Positions 48,297 through 57,491 of a stretch of DNA of 64,000 nt are shown here, in pieces. How positions within the stretch are numbered: position 1 is the first letter of the stretch; each line of letters opens with the position of its first letter. The position numbers were made by a program, and so were the translations under genes. Source of the DNA: Gulbenkiania mobilis (lineage in GTDB: Bacteria; Pseudomonadota; Gammaproteobacteria; Burkholderiales; Chromobacteriaceae); contig SMDA01000001.1 of NCBI GenBank assembly GCA_004346645.1, positions 1-64,000 of the forward strand, read 5' to 3'. The notes below the pieces were generated by a model. It was given only the letters and a program-made list of their open reading frames with translations, ran no database searches and was not told where the DNA came from.

Positions 48297-50279
48297 ATGG
48301 GTTTGACAAGTAGCGGTCTTGGGTCGGGCATGAACATCGACGATCTCGTGTCCAAGCTGATGAATGTGGAAACCCGTCCCCTGCTGCAGCTGCAACAGAA
48401 GCAGAAAACCTATCAGGACAAGATCTCTGCCCTCGGACAGATCAAGGGCGGGTTGTCCACCTTTCAGACGGCCTTGAAGAACCTTCAGGACCCGACCAAA
48501 TATCAGACCCTCAGCGGTTCCACCTCCGACAAGGATGTCGCCGAAATCTCCGCCGGGTCCAAGGCCCCGGTGGGGGCTTTCAACCTCAAGGTGGAAACGC
48601 TGGCTGCATCGCAGAAGCTGGCCACCGCCACCTTCGTCAGCAGCAAGACCCCGGTCAACGGGGCAACCGAGGAAACGCTGACCTTCAGTTTTGGCACCAC
48701 CTCGGGCAGTACCTTCACGCCTCAGTCCGGCACGCTTTCAAAACAGGTGAAGATCGCCCCCAATGCGACGCTGGAAGAGATTCGCGACAGTGTAAACAAG
48801 GCCAACATTGGCGTTAGCGCCAGCATCGTCAATGATGGCAGCGGCTACCGGCTGATCTATTCCTCTGCCAAGACCGGTGCCGAGAACACGCTTAAGATCA
48901 CGGCCGAAGGCGGCGCTGGATCTGCGCTGGCCGGTCTGACGCATGACCCGGCCGGTAGCAAGCTGACCACGATGCAGGACGCCAAGGATGCCGTGTTCTA
49001 TATTGACGGCCTCAAGATCGTCAAACCTTCCAATACCGTCAGCGATGCCATCGAGGGGGTGACGCTCACGCTCAAGAAGGCGCAGGATGCGGACGACGCT
49101 GCCTTGCGCATGAATGTGTCGCGCGATACCAGCGGTGTGAAGAAGACATTGGACGAGTTCGTCAAATCCTACAACGACCTGAACAAGATGCTGAAAGAGG
49201 CGACAGCAGCCACGCCGGGCACCAAGCCCGGCGAAAGCGGTACCGCTGCGCCGCTGAACGGTATCACCGCCATCCGCAACATCCAGAGCCAGTTGCGCGT
49301 CGCTTTCGGTGCTGTGACCGATAACGGGGGCACCTTCAAGTTTGCCAGCCAGCTCGGACTGACCTTTTCCAAGGATGGCCAGTTGAGTCTGGACAGTACC
49401 AAGCTCAACAAGGCGATTGATGAGGCTCCGGATGATGTGGCCCGTTTCTTCGCCACCGGGGCCACCATCGAAGGTTCGGGCTTTTCCTTCTCCACCAGTA
49501 CGGCCAATACCAAGGCCGGCACCTATGAGGTTGCGGTGGATGCTGTAGTGAACGGTTACAACTTTGCCGGTTCCACGCCGTCCTCCCTGACGGGTGGGCA
49601 GAGCTTTGCCGTAAAGGTGGATGGGGTGACGGTTAACGCCACTTTGCCGGCAGGTCCGTTCAATAGCGCGACGGCCTTGGCCAAGGCGCTGGAAAGCACT
49701 ATCAACGGCGATGCTGGCTTGGCGGCAGCCAAGGGCAAGGTATCCGTCACCGTGGATGACGCCACGGGCAAGCTGCTGATGACCTCTACCAAGAGCGGGG
49801 AGGAGTCCAAGGTGGAGGTGCTAAGCGGGCTGGAGTTTGCCGGCTTTACACCCGGTGCAGGGGTGGCCGGGTCCAAGAACGTTTCCGGCACCATCGGGGG
49901 CTACCCGGCCCGGGGCGATGGCAACAAGCTCGTCGGCGCGGTAGGGACGCCGGTAGAAGGCTTGACCATCGAGATTACCGGTGGCACCGTGGGCGACAAG
50001 GGCAAGCTGACCTACACTCAAGGCTTCTCCTTCCAGCTGGGCAAGACAGTAGAGAGCATGTTGGCCGATAACGGTCCGCTGACGGCCTTCGACAAGGGTC
50101 TGAATGCCTCGCTGAAAGACTTGCAGAAGCAGCAGGACAGACTTTCCAAGAGCCTGCAGGTGACCGAGGCCCGCTACCGTGCCCAGTTCAACGCGATGGA
50201 CCGTCTGCTAAGCCAGCTCAATTCGACCAGCTCCTTCCTGAACCAACAGATTGCCGGGCTGCAGAAGAGCGGTTCCTGA
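48297..50279 (+). CDS. fliD: Flagellar hook-associated protein 2 (filament cap)
   Basis: 660 aa. N-terminal coiled coil (MGLTSSGLGSGMNIDDLVSKLM) and C-terminal coiled coil (RYRAQFNAMDRLLSQLNSTSSFLNQQI) are the D0/D1 parts of FliD; the middle carries FliD domain 2 and 3. GGAGAAGG precedes ATG 48297. It forms the cap under which flagellin monomers assemble. It is larger than E. coli FliD (468 aa), with extra beta-rich middle sequence. Confidence 0.95.
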   Translation: MGLTSSGLGSGMNIDDLVSKLMNVETRPLLQLQQKQKTYQDKISALGQIKGGLSTFQTALKNLQDPTKYQTLSGSTSDKDVAEISAGSKAPVGAFNLKVETLAASQKLATATFVSSKTPVNGATEETLTFSFGTTSGSTFTPQSGTLSKQVKIAPNATLEEIRDSVNKANIGVSASIVNDGSGYRLIYSSAKTGAENTLKITAEGGAGSALAGLTHDPAGSKLTTMQDAKDAVFYIDGLKIVKPSNTVSDAIEGVTLTLKKAQDADDAALRMNVSRDTSGVKKTLDEFVKSYNDLNKMLKEATAATPGTKPGESGTAAPLNGITAIRNIQSQLRVAFGAVTDNGGTFKFASQLGLTFSKDGQLSLDSTKLNKAIDEAPDDVARFFATGATIEGSGFSFSTSTANTKAGTYEVAVDAVVNGYNFAGSTPSSLTGGQSFAVKVDGVTVNATLPAGPFNSATALAKALESTINGDAGLAAAKGKVSVTVDDATGKLLMTSTKSGEESKVEVLSGLEFAGFTPGAGVAGSKNVSGTIGGYPARGDGNKLVGAVGTPVEGLTIEITGGTVGDKGKLTYTQGFSFQLGKTVESMLADNGPLTAFDKGLNASLKDLQKQQDRLSKSLQVTEARYRAQFNAMDRLLSQLNSTSSFLNQQIAGLQKSGS

Positions 50280-50311
50280 CGCTGCGTTGACCCTTTGAGG
50301 ACGAAATACTG

Positions 50312-50770
50312 ATGCTTTCAAGGCAAATGCAGAATGCTTATGGCCGCTCGGCTCTGGAAACCGAGGTGTCGGTGGCCAGCCCCCACAAGCTGATCCTGAT
50401 GTTGTACGACGGGGCGCTGCAGGCCATCCGGATGGCCAAGATTCCCATGCAGGAAAAGCGCTATGCGGATAAAGGCAAACTGATCAGCAAGAGCATTGCC
50501 ATCATTGATGACGGGCTGCGCGCTTCGCTCAACACCGAGGTGGGGGGAGAGCTGGCCCAGAATCTGGATGCGCTGTACGAGTACTGCTCGCAGCGCCTGC
50601 TGCAGGCCAACCTGAAGAACGACGTGGCGCTGCTTGATGAGGTGGAGGCATTGCTGATTGAGCTGCGCGAGGCTTGGGCCGGCATCCAGCCCGGTGCCGC
50701 CACGCCACAGGCCCCCGCAGCCCCCGCGGCCACGCCCGGACGTGGCCCGATGAGCTATGGTGAAGCATGA
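50312..50770 (+). CDS. fliS: Flagellar export chaperone FliS
   Basis: 152 aa. The opening RQMQNAYGRSALETEVSVASPHKLILMLYDGALQAI is the FliS signature; the four-helix core ends near residue 125, followed by a Pro/Ala-rich tail. FliS binds the C-terminus of flagellin and keeps it unfolded for export. Stop and next start overlap (ATGA). Confidence 0.95.
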   Translation: MLSRQMQNAYGRSALETEVSVASPHKLILMLYDGALQAIRMAKIPMQEKRYADKGKLISKSIAIIDDGLRASLNTEVGGELAQNLDALYEYCSQRLLQANLKNDVALLDEVEALLIELREAWAGIQPGAATPQAPAAPAATPGRGPMSYGEA

Positions 50771-51048
50771 CGCTTGAGGAACATGTCAGCCAGCTGCGCA
50801 CTTGGCTGGCACTGGCCGAGTCCGGTGAGTGGGAGACACTGACCGGGCTGCTGGAAGAAGGCACGGGCATTTCTGTCGAGGCCGTCCATCAGGCCGTGAC
50901 GGACAGTCGCGATGCGTCCCTGCTGGAAGAGGCCGCGGCCCTGACGGCAGCCCTGCAGGCGCTGTGTGCCCGGAACCGTGATGAGCTGGCGCACGAACTG
51001 CAGAACCTCTCGCGTCAGCGGCGGCTTCAGCATGCCTATCGCGGCTGA
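50767..51048 (+). CDS. fliT: FliT-like flagellar chaperone
   Basis: 93 aa, helical, acidic, translationally coupled to fliS. Sequence similarity to FliT is only partial by eye (MTLEEHVSQLRTWLALAESGEWETLTGLLEE), so the name rests on size, helix content and the fliD-fliS-fliT order. In enterics FliT binds FliD and FlhDC. Confidence 0.7.
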   Translation: MTLEEHVSQLRTWLALAESGEWETLTGLLEEGTGISVEAVHQAVTDSRDASLLEEAAALTAALQALCARNRDELAHELQNLSRQRRLQHAYRG

Positions 51049-51103
51049 GCCGCATCCGGCTGTCACCGGGCCCTTGGCCCTGCAACCCTGAGGACGGAAG
51101 GCC

Positions 51104-51487
51104 ATGACGTTCGGGATGATCGTTTTCGCGGTAGCCGTGGTGCTTGCCCTGGGGGGCGCAGCTGCTTATGTCTGGTGGCGACAGCATCAGGCGGGCGGCG
51201 TGGACGTAACCGCCAGCCACCTGGACAGCCTGCAGGCACAGATCAGCCAGCTGCAGCGTGAACTGTCCCGCACCCTCAGCCGGCTGGAGAAGCTGGAGCA
51301 GCGGGCCAGTGCTCCCGCACGGCCAACCCCTTCTGCCGAACCGGTAGCCGGAAACGGCAGCTATAACCAGGCCATACAGTTGGTACGCATGGGCCTGTCT
51401 GCCGTTGAAGTGGCCGAGCGCTGCGGTATCTCGCGCAGCGAGGCGGAACTGATCGTATCGCTCTACCGCAACAACTCTCCCTCATGA
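51104..51487 (+). CDS. DUF2802 membrane-anchored protein
   Basis: 127 aa. One N-terminal TM helix (MIVFAVAVVLALGGAAAYVWW), a coiled coil (LQAQISQLQRELSRTLSRLEK), then a HTH-like C-terminus (YNQAIQLVRMGLSAVEVAERCGISRSEAELIVSL, ~85-120) that is the DUF2802 mark. Such genes are often near flagellar genes of pseudomonads and betaproteobacteria; function unknown. The ATG of the next gene overlaps its stop. Confidence 0.85.
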   Translation: MTFGMIVFAVAVVLALGGAAAYVWWRQHQAGGVDVTASHLDSLQAQISQLQRELSRTLSRLEKLEQRASAPARPTPSAEPVAGNGSYNQAIQLVRMGLSAVEVAERCGISRSEAELIVSLYRNNSPS

Positions 51488-52515
51488 TTCCGAACCTCAA
51501 TACGCCTGCCGCCGCCGGTACGCAGGGCGTGAATACCGTCCGTCTGATGCGGGAAGGCGGGCGTCTGCTGCTGGACGCGGCCGTTCTGCCCGCACGGCTG
51601 CCGGCGCTGGCTGTTGGCGAGGAAATCAGCGCGCGCGTGGCCGAGCGCCTTGGCAACAATCAGCTGGTTGCCGTCATCAAGAACAGCATTTTCACCCTCA
51701 ACATCCCGCAGGGCATGCAGGTTAATGGCGATGCGTTGCAGTTGCGGGTAGCCTCCGTCTCGCCCGGGCTGAACTTCGCCCTGGTGGAGAGCGGCAACGC
51801 AGCCGCTGCCGAGGCCGGTGAGGGTTCGGTGGAAGTGGACATCAGCCCGGCTTCGCGTTACATGACCGAGCTGCTGCAGGCAGGCCGTTCGGCACGGGGC
51901 GAACCGGCGGAGGTGCGCCTGGATGCGGGCCGGCAGACACCGGCGCAGATGGCCGACCACCTGCAGGGCCAGGTGGCCAAGAGCGGCCTCTTCTATGAAT
52001 CCCATGTACAGGCCTGGGCCGATGGCCGCTTGCCCCTTCAGAGCTTGGCCGAAGAACCGCAGGCACAACTCGCCCTTGCGGTGGGAAACGATGTGCACGC
52101 CCGCGCCGGGCTGGCGGAGGGCCGTCCTGTCAGTGCCGAACTGGGACAGCTGTTGCAGCGGCAGCTGGATGTGCTGGAAAACCGGCAGGTGCCACTGCAG
52201 GGCCTGGCCTGGCCTGGCCAGCCGATGCAGATGGTGATCGAGCAGGAGCGTGCCGACGAGCGGCAGGCGCACGGGGGAGAAACCGAAGCGCAGGCGTGGA
52301 GCACACGGCTGGCTTTGGATCTTCCAGGGCTGGGCGGGCTGACGGCGCGTGTGCGCCTTTCGGGCCAGACGGTACAGATCAGTCTGGTTCCAGACGAAGC
52401 CGAGACCGGAGCGCTGATCCGCGGGCACGCTGACCGCCTGCAGAATGGTCTGGCCGCCAGCGGACTGACCCTAGCAGGGCTGACGGTGGAAGAGCATGGC
52501 CGAAGCCCCCGCTGA
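51484..52515 (+). CDS. FliK-like flagellar hook-length control protein
   Basis: 343 aa. The C-terminal third (~230-335) resembles the Flg_hook domain of FliK (LDLPGLGGLTARVRLSGQTVQISLVPDEAETGALIRGHADRLQNGLAASGL). The N-terminal part is Ala/Val-rich and not recognisable. True FliK lies with hook genes, so this is a paralogue or a stand-alone form. It overlaps the next gene by 20 nt and the previous by 4 nt, so it is part of one operon with the DUF2802 and FlhB-like genes. The 9-mer core is at 52045-52053. Confidence 0.75.
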   Translation: MIPNLNTPAAAGTQGVNTVRLMREGGRLLLDAAVLPARLPALAVGEEISARVAERLGNNQLVAVIKNSIFTLNIPQGMQVNGDALQLRVASVSPGLNFALVESGNAAAAEAGEGSVEVDISPASRYMTELLQAGRSARGEPAEVRLDAGRQTPAQMADHLQGQVAKSGLFYESHVQAWADGRLPLQSLAEEPQAQLALAVGNDVHARAGLAEGRPVSAELGQLLQRQLDVLENRQVPLQGLAWPGQPMQMVIEQERADERQAHGGETEAQAWSTRLALDLPGLGGLTARVRLSGQTVQISLVPDEAETGALIRGHADRLQNGLAASGLTLAGLTVEEHGRSPR

Positions 52516-52834
52516 CGACAACCGGCGCTCTGCCGTTGCCATCCGCTACACCGAAGGGGCGAGGGCTCCGCAGGTGGTGGCCAAAGGCTACGGACAGATG
52601 GCCGATCGCATCATCGAGCGCGCCCGCGAGTCGGGCGTGTTCATCCATGATTCGCCGGCCCTGGTCGGGCTGCTGATGCAGGTGAACCTGGACCAGCACA
52701 TTCCGCCGGAACTCTACCGGGCCGTGGCCGAGTTGCTGGCTTTCGTCTATTTCCTGGAAAACCAGGCCCTCGACAAGGGCACCGACTTCGATCTGTGGCG
52801 CCTGGCGCGCTCCCAACCTCCGGACGCGGTCTGA
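52496..52834 (+). CDS. FlhB C-terminal-domain homologue (EscU/YscU-like), no membrane part
   Basis: 112 aa, starting at ATG 52496 with GGAAGAG upstream. It aligns by eye with the cytoplasmic export-switch domain of FlhB (SAVAIRYTEGARAPQVVAKGYGQMADRIIERARESGVFIHDSPALVGLLMQV-like, split here for length), but it begins after the NPTH cleavage site and has no TM helices. Such short FlhB2/FhlB proteins can replace the C-terminal fragment of FlhB in export. It is the last gene of this flagellar run. Confidence 0.85.
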   Translation: MAEAPADDNRRSAVAIRYTEGARAPQVVAKGYGQMADRIIERARESGVFIHDSPALVGLLMQVNLDQHIPPELYRAVAELLAFVYFLENQALDKGTDFDLWRLARSQPPDAV

Positions 52835-52905
52835 CCCTCTGGCGCCCTGCGCCGTTCTGTGCGTATGCTGTCGGTCTGAATCTCTCTGTTTATCGAGGAA
52901 GTACC

Positions 52906-53772
52906 ATGCGCGTCGGTTATATCGGCCTTGGCATTATGGGCCGCCCCTGTGTTCTCAACCTGTTGCGTGCCGGGCACGAGGTGACGGTCTGGGCACGGCG
53001 CCCGGACACTGCTGCGCCCTTGCTCGAGGCAGGTGCGTGCTGGGCCGATACGCCTGCCGCCTTGGCGTCCGGCGTGGAGGTGGTCGTGAGCAATGTCTCA
53101 GACACGGCCGATGTGGAGGCAGTGCTGCTGGGGCCGGACGGTGTGGCTGATGGGGGGCGACCCGGGCTGGTGTGCGTGGACATGAGCACCATCTCTCCCC
53201 TGGGGGCACGCGAAATCGCGCGTCGCTTGGGCGAACGTGGCATCGACTTCCTCGACTGCCCCGTCTCCGGTGGCGAGGTGGGCGCGGTCCAGGGTACGTT
53301 GACCATCATGGTCGGCGGGCGGGCCGAGGCGCTCGAAAAGGCACGCCCGGTGCTGCAAAGCATGGGGCGCACCATCACTCACATCGGGGACTCGGGCGCG
53401 GGGCAGGTGGCCAAAGCCTGTAACCAGATCGCCGTTGGCGTGGGTGTGGCGGCAGTGGCCGAGGTGATGAAGCTGGCCAAGGCCTGCGGGGTGGACCCGG
53501 TGCCGGTGCGCCAGGCTCTTCTGGGCGGTTTTGCCCAGAGCCGGGTACTCGACATCCACGGCCAGCGCATGATCGACGACAATTATGCCCCTGGCTTCAA
53601 GGCCAAGCTGCACCTCAAGGACATGGGGATCGTGCTGGACACTGCCCAGTCGCTTGGCATCCGTCTGCCGGAAGCGGAGCGGGTGGCCGGCCTGATCGGA
53701 CAGTTGGTGCAGGAAGGAGGCGGTGAACTCGACTCCTCCGCCATTGCCCGGCTGATCTGGGCCGAGAACTGA
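52906..53772 (+). CDS. Beta-hydroxyacid dehydrogenase (3-hydroxyisobutyrate/tartronate semialdehyde reductase type)
   Basis: 288 aa from ATG 52906 (GAGGAAG upstream). It opens with MRVGYIGLGIMGRPCVLNLLRAG, the NAD(P) fold, then DCPVSGGEVGAVQGTLTIMVGG (substrate-binding), and SGAGQVAKACNQI with the catalytic Lys near 170. It could be 2-hydroxy-3-oxopropionate reductase (GlxR/GarR) or 3-hydroxyisobutyrate dehydrogenase; sequence reading cannot decide. It has no related genes next to it. Confidence 0.87.
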   Translation: MRVGYIGLGIMGRPCVLNLLRAGHEVTVWARRPDTAAPLLEAGACWADTPAALASGVEVVVSNVSDTADVEAVLLGPDGVADGGRPGLVCVDMSTISPLGAREIARRLGERGIDFLDCPVSGGEVGAVQGTLTIMVGGRAEALEKARPVLQSMGRTITHIGDSGAGQVAKACNQIAVGVGVAAVAEVMKLAKACGVDPVPVRQALLGGFAQSRVLDIHGQRMIDDNYAPGFKAKLHLKDMGIVLDTAQSLGIRLPEAERVAGLIGQLVQEGGGELDSSAIARLIWAEN

Positions 53773-53777
53773 TAAAA

Positions 53778-53797
53778 GGCCGGCACCGCTGCCGGCC
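53778..53797 (+). terminator. Hairpin after the hydroxyacid dehydrogenase gene, no T-run
   Basis: GGCCGGCA-CCGC-TGCCGGCC, immediately followed by the 11-mer copy at 53799-53809. It could still act as a weak terminator or mRNA 3' stabiliser. Confidence 0.55.
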
Positions 53798-53798
53798 A

Positions 53799-53809
53799 GG
53801 TTGGCCGAA
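53799..53809 (-). repeat. Copy of the 11-mer adjoining a hairpin
   Basis: It begins one base after the hairpin at 53778-53797, between two plus-strand genes. Only a single copy, not an inverted pair. Confidence 0.9.
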
Positions 53810-53855
53810 GCCCGTGCGTGAGGTGCCGCCTCACGCCTTTTGACGAGGAAGCCCC

Positions 53856-56501
53856 ATGCAAGGACTTCGCGGCGACAGTGGTGCGCTCACCCGGCGGTTT
53901 CGCGGGGCGCTGGCCCTTTTCCTCCTCCTGATGCTGGCCGCCCTGCTCGGGGTGTCAGCCTTCAACATCGTACGCGACCGTCGCAACGAAGAAGCGCATG
54001 CGGCCACCGGGGTGCTGAGTCTGGCTCGCGCGCTGGAAGCCCATGCCTCCTCGGTGTTCCAGCTCAATAGTCTAAGCCTGCATGCCATCCAGACCAGTCT
54101 TGAAGAGGCCGACCGTCGTGGTGGCCTGAGCCTGGAGACGGTTGATAACGCCCTGCGCGAGGCCATGCGTCACAACCCCTCGGCACGCTGGCTGGCGGTG
54201 GATAGCCCGTCCGGGTTGCGCTTGGTTGCCCAGTCGGAAACGGTGGAGAGTGCCTCTCCTCCTGTCACCGCGGCAGTACGACAGGCGCTTGTGCCCGTCA
54301 GTGGCAAGAGCCCGGTAGTGTTGCGCTCGCTGCGCCTACCCGAAGAGGCTGAACCTTACATCCTCCTGGCTTCCCCCTTGCAGTTGAAGGCCGGACGCGG
54401 CCATGTTGCGGCGCTGCTGCCCATCGGCGAGTTCGAACGCTTGTATGCCAGGCTGGGCCAGCCCGGTGGCATGGTGGCGGGGCTGATCGCGCTGGATGGC
54501 ACCAACCTCTTCCGGCTTCCCAACCCGGCCCGATATGCCGGACGGGACCACCGGCATGTTCCCCCGATGCGGGCCTTCCTGGCCTCGGGCCAGGCCGGGA
54601 CGGTGATCGGCCCCAACCTTGATACCGGCCGCGATACACTGTTCGGCTTCGTGCCGTCCGACCGTTACCCCTTTCTGGCGGTGGCCGGCGAGCTGACCGA
54701 TGCTTATGTGGTCCCCTGGCGGCAGCGCACGCTTGCGCAGGCTACGCTTCTGGCGGCCGCCATCCTGTCCCTGTTTCTGGTCGCCCACCTGCTGCGCCGC
54801 ATGCTGCATTCTCTTTCCGACAATGAAGCGTTCTACCGGGCCCTGCTGGACAATGTCAGTGACAGCCTGCTGGTGATGCGCAACGGGGAGATCATCGGCT
54901 GCAACCACGAAGCAGTAGCGCTTTTCGGGGCGCCTTCGGCCGACGTGCTGCACGGCAAGAACGTGCTGGACCTTTCGCCCCCCACGCAGCCGGGGGGGCA
55001 GAGTTCCGAAGCGCGCAAGAGCGAGATCCGGTCGCGGCTGGATGCAGGCGAGCGGCTGGTGCAGTTTGACTGGGTACATCAGCGTCTGGATACCGGCGAG
55101 CCGATCGAGTGCGAGGTCTGCCTGTCGGTAGTGGAGTGGCGCGGCGAGCGGCTGTGGCTGGCCGTAGTGCGCGATCTCTCGGTGCAGAAGCGCTACCTGC
55201 GCGAGCAGGAATTTTTGGCCAATCACGACACACTGACCGGCCTGCCCAACCGGCGCTGGTTCACGCAGACGCTGGAAGCGCGGCTGGCGCGCCGCCTGCC
55301 GCAGACTTTGCTGGTGCTGGACCTGAACCGCTTCAAGGAGATCAACGATACGCTCGGCCACCCTGCCGGTGACCAACTGCTCGTCAAGCTGGGTCAGCGC
55401 CTGTCCAGGCTGCTGTTGCCTCAGGGGGTGGATGTGGCCCGCTTGGGTGGGGACGAACTGGCGCTTCTGGCCGGGCGCCGCATGTCCGAGGAGGAGGTGT
55501 CCGCCTTGTGCCAGATCGTGCTAGGCGCGATCTCCGAGCCCATGGAGGTCGAAAACATCAAGCTGGAGGTCTCGGCCAGCGTAGGGGTGGCCTTCTATCC
55601 GCAGGATGCGCAGACTTCGGCCGACCTGTTCCGCTGTGCCGACATTGCGATGTATGCCGCCAAGCACGAACTGCGTGGATACGCCTTTTATCGGGGCGCA
55701 TCCGACCACTTCACCCCGGAGCGCCTGTCCCTGCAGTCGGATCTGGCGCACGCAATCCGCTCCGGGGAACTGGCGCTTTACTACCAGCCCAAGATCTCGC
55801 TCACGGACGGCTCGCTCTCGGGCTTCGAGGCCCTGCTGCGCTGGATGCATCCGAAGCGGGGCATGGTGTCGCCAATGCAGTTCATCCCGCTGGCGGAAAA
55901 CACTGAGCTGATCCACCCGCTGACCCGCTGGGTGATCCGCGAGGCGCTGCAGCATGTGGCGCACTGGCAAGCCCGGGGGCGCAGCGTGCCGGTGGCCGTC
56001 AACATCAGCGTCAACAACCTGCATGATCCGGCTTTCGTGGAAGACCTGGCCACCATGCTGACCGAGTCGCGGATGCCGCCGGGGCTGCTGGAGCTGGAGG
56101 TAACCGAAAGTGCGCTGATGAACCACCCCGAGCTTGCATTGCAGCGGCTCAACCAGATCCGGGCGCTGGGGGTGGTGCTCTACATCGATGACTTTGGCAC
56201 CGGCTTCTCGTCGCTGGCCTACCTGAAAAGCCTGCCGGTGAGCGCGCTCAAGATCGATCGCGTGTTCGTCGCCGCGATGACCGAACACGCCCAGGATGCC
56301 CTGATCGTGCAGTCCACGATCGAGCTAGCACACAACTTCGGTCTGCAGGTGATTGCCGAGGGGGTGGAGGACTACGAGACGGCCGAGGCCCTGCGCCGCC
56401 TGGGATGCGACATCGCCCAGGGCTACTGTTTTGCCCGGCCGATGCCCGCGGAGGAGGCTCGGGCCTGGCAGCTCTCCGACGAGATCCAGCGTCTGGAGTA
56501 G
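53856..56501 (+). CDS. GGDEF-EAL membrane protein with Cache and PAS domains
   Basis: 881 aa. TM helix (~17-38), periplasmic Cache-like domain (~40-290), TM (~293-315), PAS (~325-440), GGDEF (~450-610), EAL (~625-875). The GGDEF motif reads RLGGDELALLAG, GGDEL, and no RxxD I-site precedes it, so the cyclase may be weak or regulatory. The EAL half is complete: FEALLRW, NISVNNLHD, ELEVTESALM, YIDDFGTGFSSLAYLK with the Asp pair, KIDRVF, VIAEGVED. It should be a c-di-GMP phosphodiesterase. GAGGAAG precedes ATG 53856. It is close to flagellar genes and may control the switch between swimming and attachment. Confidence 0.92.
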   Translation: MQGLRGDSGALTRRFRGALALFLLLMLAALLGVSAFNIVRDRRNEEAHAATGVLSLARALEAHASSVFQLNSLSLHAIQTSLEEADRRGGLSLETVDNALREAMRHNPSARWLAVDSPSGLRLVAQSETVESASPPVTAAVRQALVPVSGKSPVVLRSLRLPEEAEPYILLASPLQLKAGRGHVAALLPIGEFERLYARLGQPGGMVAGLIALDGTNLFRLPNPARYAGRDHRHVPPMRAFLASGQAGTVIGPNLDTGRDTLFGFVPSDRYPFLAVAGELTDAYVVPWRQRTLAQATLLAAAILSLFLVAHLLRRMLHSLSDNEAFYRALLDNVSDSLLVMRNGEIIGCNHEAVALFGAPSADVLHGKNVLDLSPPTQPGGQSSEARKSEIRSRLDAGERLVQFDWVHQRLDTGEPIECEVCLSVVEWRGERLWLAVVRDLSVQKRYLREQEFLANHDTLTGLPNRRWFTQTLEARLARRLPQTLLVLDLNRFKEINDTLGHPAGDQLLVKLGQRLSRLLLPQGVDVARLGGDELALLAGRRMSEEEVSALCQIVLGAISEPMEVENIKLEVSASVGVAFYPQDAQTSADLFRCADIAMYAAKHELRGYAFYRGASDHFTPERLSLQSDLAHAIRSGELALYYQPKISLTDGSLSGFEALLRWMHPKRGMVSPMQFIPLAENTELIHPLTRWVIREALQHVAHWQARGRSVPVAVNISVNNLHDPAFVEDLATMLTESRMPPGLLELEVTESALMNHPELALQRLNQIRALGVVLYIDDFGTGFSSLAYLKSLPVSALKIDRVFVAAMTEHAQDALIVQSTIELAHNFGLQVIAEGVEDYETAEALRRLGCDIAQGYCFARPMPAEEARAWQLSDEIQRLE

Positions 56502-56553
56502 GCAGGCACGTTCTTGGCTACCGCAAGGAAAGGAGCCGGACATCCGTCCGTGT

Positions 56554-56564
56554 TTCGGCCAACC
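56554..56564 (+). repeat. Copy of the 11-mer between GGDEF-EAL and the small acidic gene
   Basis: Perfect copy 24 nt before the next ATG. Confidence 0.9.
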
Positions 56565-56572
56565 TGTCCTAG

Positions 56573-56869
<297 letters not shown>

Positions 56870-56898
56870 TCCTGAGCCTGTTGACCATCAGCCCCCTT

Positions 56899-56922
56899 AA
56901 AAGCCCCGCTGTCGCGGGGCTT
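56899..56922. terminator. Bidirectional terminator
   Basis: AAGCCCCGC-TGTC-GCGGGGCTT. On the minus strand it is followed by TTTT, ending pssA-DUF523; the plus-strand side has only TTCAG. Confidence 0.8.
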
Positions 56923-56941
56923 CAGTCTGTTTGCGTCCGGC

Positions 56942-57484
56942 TCAGGAGGGCGCGGCTTCGGCCAACCCTGGCAGGCCGCCGTGCTGCAGGTCTTGTTCGC
57001 TGAATACGGTGATGCCCGCCTCGCGCAGCAGGGCGGTGCTGACCCCATCCCCGGGACGCAGGGTACCGCCAAATTGGCCGTCATGGATGCGTCCGCTGCC
57101 ACAGGACGGGCTGTGGGCCTTGAGGAGCGCATGCCGGGCCCCGCAACGCTGGGCCAACACCAGAGCAAGGTGTGCCCCCTGTACGAAGGCCGCGGTATGG
57201 CAACCCCCCTGTGCATCGCATACCTGGGCCTGGCCCGCCAGCACGCTGCGCCCGTCTCCTCCTAGGATCTCGGCTGCAGGGCGCGGTGTGGGAAGCCCGC
57301 CCAGACGTTCCGGGCAGACGGCAATCAGCTGCCACTGGTGTGCCAGGCTGGCCTGTGTGCCTTCTGGCAGGGGTTTGGCTGTGCCGTCATAACGTACCGG
57401 TGCGCCCAGCAGGCAGGCACTGACAAGCAGGGCGGGCCGGCTGTCGGCTGTGGCGGCGAACGGGATGGGGATGGGATCGTGCAT
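56942..57484 (-). CDS. DUF523 family protein
   Basis: 180 aa. It matches DUF523: LLVSACLLGAPVRYDGTAK, VCPERLGGLPTPRPAAEI, and SPSCGSGRIHDGQF with conserved Cys residues (three Cys motifs that could bind a metal). Function of the family is not established. It starts 7 nt after the pssA stop and is likely in an operon with it. The 11-mer is at 56957-56967, near the 3' end. Confidence 0.88.
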   Translation of the reverse strand: MHDPIPIPFAATADSRPALLVSACLLGAPVRYDGTAKPLPEGTQASLAHQWQLIAVCPERLGGLPTPRPAAEILGGDGRSVLAGQAQVCDAQGGCHTAAFVQGAHLALVLAQRCGARHALLKAHSPSCGSGRIHDGQFGGTLRPGDGVSTALLREAGITVFSEQDLQHGGLPGLAEAAPS

Positions 57485-57491
57485 GCGTGCC

